From Gracilaria domingensis (lineage: Eukaryota > Rhodophyta > Florideophyceae > Gracilariales > Gracilariaceae), in assembly GCA_022539475.1 (NCBI GenBank), contig VCMS01000425.1:1-34256 (forward strand): a stretch of DNA of 34,256 nt, given 5' to 3'. Made by a program: the position numbers and the translations under genes. The notes beneath the pieces were generated by a model. The model searched no databases. It was not told the DNA's origin and saw only the letters and a list, made by a program, of their open reading frames with translations. Below are positions 29,341-34,256 of this stretch, in pieces (the first letter of the stretch is position 1; every line of letters starts with the position of its first letter).

Positions 29341-32300
29341 GCACGAGTGGGCTTGAATGCGCGCGCGGCGCGTCGTCGGCGCCATCCGACTGCACCGCGC
29401 GCCGCCCAACCCGGCGAAGAGGACGGCGCAGAAGCAGACGCAGTATGGAAGACTCAACGACGACGACGCCGTGCACATGGCAAGTGACGCGTGTATTCGA
29501 GCAGGCATTCACAGCCGTAGCGGCCCCAGCCTGTGGCTCACTTGCCGCGGAGGCGTCTCGCGACACCTCCTCCAGCCGACTATTGGTGATGATCGCAACC
29601 GCCCATTTACGTGCTGACCTTCGCAGTCCGCCATCATCTGCCGATGCCGCGCCGCTGTCACGCGACGCGTCGCACCCTCAAGGTGTGCGTGCGGCCGCTC
29701 GCAATGAAGGCGACGTACTTCCTCCCGCCGCTTCCGTCGCTTCGGACCGGGCGTTCTCACGCCACCATGCACGCTCTCCGTCGCATCGCGCTCATTCCCC
29801 CCAGCCCCGCACGCCGTGCCTGCCTGTAGAGCGCCGCGACCGCTCATGCTGCCGGCGCTCACCGACGCGTTGCGCGACGCGCAGCTCACGTTGGCGATTT
29901 TCGGCGCCGTCAGGCTGTCGCTGGGCGTCTGGCAACGGGTAACAGCGCCTGAGCTGGTTTCCTCGCGCACGACGAAGGAAGATTATCCACATCAGTTGTG
30001 GGCCACATTTCCTTGCATTTTGACCACTGTATAGCGCGATCACCCACGCGCATCTGTGTGCTGCCTGCTTGCCGCTGCTGTTCTTCTCTGTGCTTGTAGT
30101 GTCTGGCTTGTCGTCGCACGAGCGACAGCACTACGACCGGTTGCCGTGAGCCTGTTGCGCATGTGCGATCGATTCGTCGCGCACGGTCTATGCTCTCCTC
30201 AGACAGAGCCTCGAACCGTGATCCAGCGTGATTCGCAGGCGACACAACAAGGCTACGTCCTTCTTGGAGGCGCCCTGAGCCAGCCTGGCGTCGGCGTCGG
30301 CCCCCATCGGCGCCGTTGTGAACGGCAGCGCATTAAGTTCGTTTCTCGCCTTGTTTAGCGGGCTAGCAATGCCCGACAGCTGCACCAAGCAGGTGTTGAT
30401 CGCCACGCCGCGAACGCGCCAGCGGCGACGGCGTGAGCGGCATGGTCTGCAAAGGCAAGCTGTCCGTGGTGAAAAACACGCTGCGCAGCAGCAGCGGCTT
30501 GTCCGACGCGTCCGATGAAGACGCGCTGCATGGCGGCGACGAAGATGGCGACAGCGAGCGGCTGGACGGCGTGCGCACGGGCGACACGGAGTACGGCGAG
30601 TCAAGCTGTGCGCGCGAGCGCGCTCGAGCTTGCGCGGGAGGGCGAGACGGTGAGTGCGAGGCGCTTGCAGAGAAGGGGGAGGAGAAGGAGATTGAAAGAA
30701 TGATGACGGGCGAGGAAGAGAAGCTGAGGGAGGGAGAGGAGGGCGCGTTTATTGACGGCGACGGGGGCACGCAGTGCATGTTGCGGAGGATGTGGCTCGC
30801 GACGCAAGGCGAAACAGCGGCACGCGCGGGCAGCGTTGGCGCGTTAGCATGGAGCGCCAAGTGGGCGGGTGCGTGTGGGGGCTGGGGGGGCGGCGTCGGA
30901 AAGCTGCGGACAGGCGAGAGTGGCGGCGCGCTACGCAGCGCAAGCTCAACAAGTTAGTGCGCAGCATTTCAGTGGGAGAAATTCCACTTGCTTTCAGTCG
31001 CGCCTTGCTGCCCTCATTGGTATACAAAGGTATTGCACCAGTACCAACCAACTGTGTACAAAAACGCGTGTGCGGCTATTTACATCATGTCTACAGACGT
31101 TGCTCTCCCTTAAACAGTTTGTATTGTTGCTGTGTTATTCACAGACACTACGTTAGCGTTTGACTGCCCCCGCGCGCGGCCATGTACATGCTTTCAGATA
31201 CATTATGCACGAGCGAGGTTCTTGTAGCGGCGCAGCTGCCACTGACGTACAATGTTCCACCCAGCCCCCATGTTGTACTCCTCCCCCGCGCCGAACTCAC
31301 TCCCCGCCTCAGTCTTCATCTCCACTTGTTCCTTCAGGTGCACCACTCGCTCGCCTTTCATTTGCTCCTGCCGCACGTCTCCAGCGTCATTCTCATCGCT
31401 GCTATCAGCACCCTCAGTCTAGTACGCAGAGCACGCGATTGTTTAAGCCTGCAGCGGCGGCCCTGGAGACGAAAATTGTGATGGCGACGGACTTCACATT
31501 GAACAGCGAGAGAGCGGCTGCAGGTTCCTGACACATGTAATCAAAGCGCAACAAGAGGGTATTTCTGAGGGTGGTGCCCTGCGTGCCGCCCATCGCGCCA
31601 AGCGCCCAAGATGCAACATCCACAGTCCGGTTGCCACACGTCAGCAACTGTGGAGAGCAGCGGTGTTCGCGACAGATTCAGCGGCGGCCGGCGCGACAGA
31701 CGCATCAGTTGCTTGCGATATAGCTCCGTGCCGTCTGACATGACGGCGCGACATACGGGCAATAGTTTGGACGCGGGCATCACCGCGGGGACCATAGCGA
31801 GTGCAGCGGCGGAGGCGAGATCGGGAACTGAGACCATGAAGACGGCAGCAGCTGGTTCGATGTGGCACAGCGGCGTCATAGCAGGCGGCACGCAGCCCGC
31901 CGGCCGTGGTCTTGGCAAGATTAGTCACCAGCACACCGCCTCTGTCGTCGCGTTGACACACCGCGCGCGGCCATGAGTGCGCGTGGTTCGAATGGCCGGC
32001 GAACAGCGCGACAGCGATGATGTCTGCCCCGGCGCGCGCGCCCAGCCGCGTCGCGTGGCTCTTTGTGTCTGGTGGTCTTGAGCTCGCGAGCGGCGCGCGG
32101 TGCGCGACAAGCCAGTAGTGCGCAAGTTGGCCGCGCTGCGGCGCCGAGAAAAGGAGGGGTGGCAGCCCTCGAAATCCACAAAGCCGCGGATTGCACTTCT
32201 AGCACAAGCCTGGATCTTACGGTGTCGATGCGCTGATCCATGCAGCCCGGCGACGGTAGCAGAGCCGAGAGATGGCAGAGAGGCTCGTCATGCAGCGCAG

Positions 32301-32530
32301 CGACGAGAAAGAGCGCGGTGACGAAGGCGGCTGGCTACGGCGGTCAAGGAGGGACGATAAAGGCGAAGAATATGCCGACAGTGGCGGTGAAACCATGATC
32401 ATATGCAAATCGCACGGGTACGGCGGCGGTATGAGCGCAATCGTAAGCGAAGCATGCAGCGACGGCGGCCGTGGTGTATACGACCAAGAGCAGAGAACAC
32501 GGCAATGGCGGCGGAGGTGGATCCACCAAG
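29341..32530. other. GC-rich region with open frames but no recognised gene
   Basis: Both strands are nearly stop-free over long runs because of high GC content, so frame length alone is not evidence. Two minus-strand patches look more like real protein. One is at about 30370-30190 (AINTCLVQLSGIASPLNKAR). The other is at about 32020-31560 across two frames (ADIIAVALFAGHSNHAHSW, GGVLVTNLAKTTAGGLRA, then AAAVFMVSVPDLASAAALAM, DGTELYRKQLMRLS, VADVWQPDCGCCILGAW), perhaps a beta-propeller-like decayed gene. I cannot assign either to a family. An acidic glutamate-rich plus-strand frame covers 30433-30957. Confidence 0.35.
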
Positions 32531-32531
32531 G

Positions 32532-32611
32532 TGCGGTAGCTGCGGCAGCGTGATCAAGATGCGGTACCTACGGCGGCGCGATCAAAGTGCGGTAGCTACG
32601 GCAGCGCTATT
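32532..32611. repeat. 28-bp tandem repeat, about three copies
   Basis: TGCGGTAGCTGCGGCAGC... starts at 32532, 32560 and 32588 with a 28-bp period; copies differ by a few bases and the third is partial. The period is not a multiple of three. The array lies about 220 bp before the palindrome group. Confidence 0.75.
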
Positions 32612-32831
32612 GGGGAGCGGTAGCAAAACTAAATCATAAAGAACGCCGCAGAGACCAGCATCGCGAGAGGACAGCGACGCGAGTTCTACGGCGCAACGAC
32701 GCACCGCCTGCAGGAATGGCGCCGCGCGCTTCATGGGCGGCGCGGAGGTTTGCTGGCGATGGGTTGTTGCAGGCGGGTGTCATCAGATATGTCGTAATGT
32801 CATTCTGTCGTATTGGCAGCGCGCGAGATCA

Positions 32832-32863
32832 AGTTGTGTTAGGGTCGCTACCCTAACACAACT
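32832..32863. repeat. Palindrome unit 1 (14-bp arms, 4-nt centre)
   Basis: AGTTGTGTTAGGGT (32832-32845) is exactly complementary to ACCCTAACACAACT (32850-32863) around CGCT. It carries the same GTGTTAGGGT...ACCCTAACAC core as the three larger units and is followed by GCCCGCGGGCACG (32874-32886), the outer-arm motif of the others. Its left outer arm is missing, so it seems to be a truncated unit. Confidence 0.9.
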
Positions 32864-32962
32864 CGACCGCCCTGCCCGCGGGCACGTTACGTTTTGGCTG
32901 GATATGCGTGCGGTGTGTGTTTTGGGAGGTCTGTGGACGCTACCAGAATGAGGCGAAAACGA

Positions 32963-33034
32963 GCCCGCGGGCGGGGGGGGTCGGTCGTGTTAGGGTAGGT
33001 ACCCTAACACGACCGGACCCCCCCGCCCGCGGGC
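32963..33034. repeat. Palindrome unit 2 (72 bp)
   Basis: It begins GCCCGCGGGC and ends GCCCGCGGGC. Arms of about 35 bp pair with two mismatches around the central TAGGGTAGGTACCCTA. Between the ends each arm holds a run of seven or eight G (or C) and a unit-specific box (CGGTC / GACCG). Confidence 0.9.
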
Positions 33035-33071
33035 ATGAAATCGCACATTTTTGAAAAAATCGGCCAAAACG

Positions 33072-33145
33072 TGCCCGCGGGCGGGGGGGTCCGTTCGTGT
33101 TAGGGTAGCTACCCTAACACGAACGGACCCCCCCGCCCGCGGGCA
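33072..33145. repeat. Palindrome unit 3 (74 bp, perfect, no loop)
   Basis: The two 37-bp halves (33072-33108 and 33109-33145) are exact reverse complements with no spacer, centred on TAGGGTAGCTACCCTA. The unit-specific box is CCGTTC / GAACGG. Confidence 0.95.
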
Positions 33146-33180
33146 TAAAAAAGCACATTTTTTAAAAAACCGGCCAAAAC

Positions 33181-33258
33181 GTGCCCGCGGACGGGGGGGT
33201 GCGGTTGTGTTAGGGTAGCCACCCTAACACAACCGATCCCCCCCACGCCGGCGGGCAC
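33181..33258. repeat. Palindrome unit 4 (78 bp)
   Basis: The inner arms GCGGTTGTGTTAGGGT and ACCCTAACACAACCG pair (apart from the outermost base), and the outer arms GTGCCCGCGG... and ...GCGGGCAC pair with a few mismatches and a small length difference. The unit-specific box is CGGTT / AACCG. Confidence 0.88.
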
Positions 33259-33300
33259 GTTCTGGTCACATTTTCGCACCATGCCGAGACCTCCCAAAAC

Positions 33301-34256
33301 CCCTTCCTCAACACTTTTTGCACTCATTACCATGCACCCGCCCGCGAACACGTTGGCACCGCTGTCTACGTAGATTGGCGGGATGGCAAAAAGCTGTACA
33401 TTAATTAGAGTATATCTTGAGTATTAGGAGCGCTTCAAAACGCATGAATGGAGAGCGCTGCCATTGTTCGCATAAATCTACGTCCACCAAAACCCTTTGC
33501 TAGAAGGAACATTTTGAGGCCATTCTGTAGCGTTTTGATACCTCCCAAAACCCAATCGGTTGCATTCCTTGCAACGATTTTGTTGCGAGCTCAGTACAGA
33601 TCTTTTAGAGATAAATCAACTAGTTTTTTCATCCAATTGATGCTCAACCAGTAACACAATACGCGACCTTGTTACAATTTGTGTAGTTTCTGACACACTA
33701 CACTATTTAAACTGATCAAAGTGGCGAAGAGACGTACCACCGAAGCGCGCCAACACCCTCACGCACAAAAGTGGTAATGCGCCGGGATGAGATGCATAAA
33801 AAAACAGAGTGACGACAGTATGTAGCTACTTAAATACTCGCCACCACTTTTTCCGGTGAAGATACAAATTCTACCGATGATGAAGATAAGGTATTATATA
33901 ATAGCATGAGCGCTTCCGCTCTAGCGTTCAATTTATATATCTGAATCTAATTTGTTCGTTGTGACGGTCTGACAAACAGCGATGAAGGCCTCCAACGACC
34001 ATATAATACCGGATTTATAGGGGTAATAGAGCGAGCTCTCTGCGAAACACCATAAATAACTAAATGGAGTCCTGATAGGCTAACTACTACATTATTTTCA
34101 GAGGTTTAGAGAACGGGGTTTGTAGCAGCTCTTATATGCTAAATTCATTCAGTATAAAACTCTATGAAACAGAATGGCGACGAGAGTCGTCGCGGAAAGC
34201 AAAACAGATGGTAGGCATGAAAACCGTTCACGCCCTGTGGTGCTTCGAGCTGGTAG
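33301..34256. other. AT-rich gene-free right end
   Basis: Composition drops to AT-rich after the palindrome group. No conserved frame is visible; short plus-strand frames such as 33448-33654 have no family resemblance. One spaced inverted repeat is recorded separately. Confidence 0.4.
33890..34010. repeat. 10-bp spaced inverted repeat GGTATTATAT / ATATAATACC
   Basis: GGTATTATAT (33890-33899) and ATATAATACC (34001-34010) are exact complements about 100 bp apart. In AT-rich DNA a match of this length can arise by chance. It could be the ends of a tiny MITE-like insertion or of a folded RNA. Confidence 0.4.

Larger units (their letters stand above)
32919..33300. repeat. 14-bp inverted repeats enclosing palindromes 2-4
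   Basis: GTTTTGGGAGGTCT at 32919-32932 is exactly complementary to AGACCTCCCAAAAC at 33287-33300, enclosing the three large palindromes. A further partial copy, ACCTCCCAAAACCC, lies near 33541. The pair could mark the ends of the structure. Confidence 0.75.

Noticed and set aside
30433..30957. Acidic plus-strand protein-coding gene
   Set aside because: The frame is open, but in GC-rich DNA the opposite strand is open as well, and the glutamate/glycine/alanine-rich product has no recognisable domain.
32832..33258. CRISPR array
   Set aside because: The units are long palindromes with near-identical spacers in a eukaryotic genome, whereas CRISPR has short repeats and unique spacers.
32832..33258. 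Interstitial telomeric repeat
   Set aside because: Only a single TTAGGGT/ACCCTAA occurs per arm with no tandem telomeric units.

Overview
This is nuclear DNA of a eukaryote. The recognisable genes are eukaryotic: an ABCF3/GCN20-type ABC protein, a mitochondrial RMND1/DUF155 protein, a Notchless (NLE1/Rsa4) ribosome-assembly factor, a DHRS4-like peroxisomal reductase, a SPINDLY/OGT-like TPR protein and a tandem-BRCT protein. A Ty3/gypsy-type LTR retrotransposon is also present. Reading frames over 1-2 kb run without introns, and the few introns I can propose are 69-105 nt, so the host is intron-poor with short introns. A compact-gene alga such as a red alga would fit, but that is an inference and the species cannot be named from this window.

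Layout. Positions 1-1631 hold no gene I can support. A 996-bp solo LTR lies at 1632-2627, followed by an AT-rich desert to about 4555. At 4556 composition switches sharply to GC-rich sequence with an unrecognised, frame-broken, helix-rich coding region (to about 6030), then GC-rich non-genic sequence with short tandem repeats. A lysine/glutamate-rich hypothetical protein is at 7332-7880. Next come decayed gene fragments: a minus-strand TPR gene whose 5' end is duplicated in tandem, a Sel1-repeat fragment, and the 3' part of a plus-strand DHRS4-like gene ending in a peroxisomal SRL signal.

The best gene island is 11.2-18.0 kb: ABCF3 on the minus strand, diverging from RMND1 on the plus strand, with a tandem-BRCT gene downstream. 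After it lie a T/G-rich degenerate repeat zone (18.0-19.05 kb) and a minus-strand retroelement (19.05-23.25 kb) with LTR, primer-binding site, gag with zinc knuckle and aspartic protease. Reverse transcriptase, RNase H, integrase and the second LTR are missing. Positions 23.25-24.5 kb carry a hairpin-rich promoter-like region and a short ORF whose ATG would be created by splicing. Small possible genes follow at 25-26.3 kb, then a NLE1 pseudogene (27.9-29.3 kb) and GC-rich sequence with tandem repeats.

The most unusual feature is at 32.8-33.3 kb: four consecutive near-perfect palindromes, three of them 72-78 bp long and about 110 bp apart. All share a central TAGGGT/ACCCTA core, and their arm sequences differ between units while staying complementary within each unit. 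The group lies between 14-bp inverted repeats.

Most conserved genes carry lesions: a frameshift plus Walker A substitutions in ABCF3, a Trp-to-stop in RMND1, and many stops and frameshifts in NLE1 and the TPR gene. Several of the stops sit where the family has tryptophan. The window therefore looks like a decaying, repeat-invaded segment, possibly with intact paralogues elsewhere. Some single-base frameshifts could instead be assembly errors.
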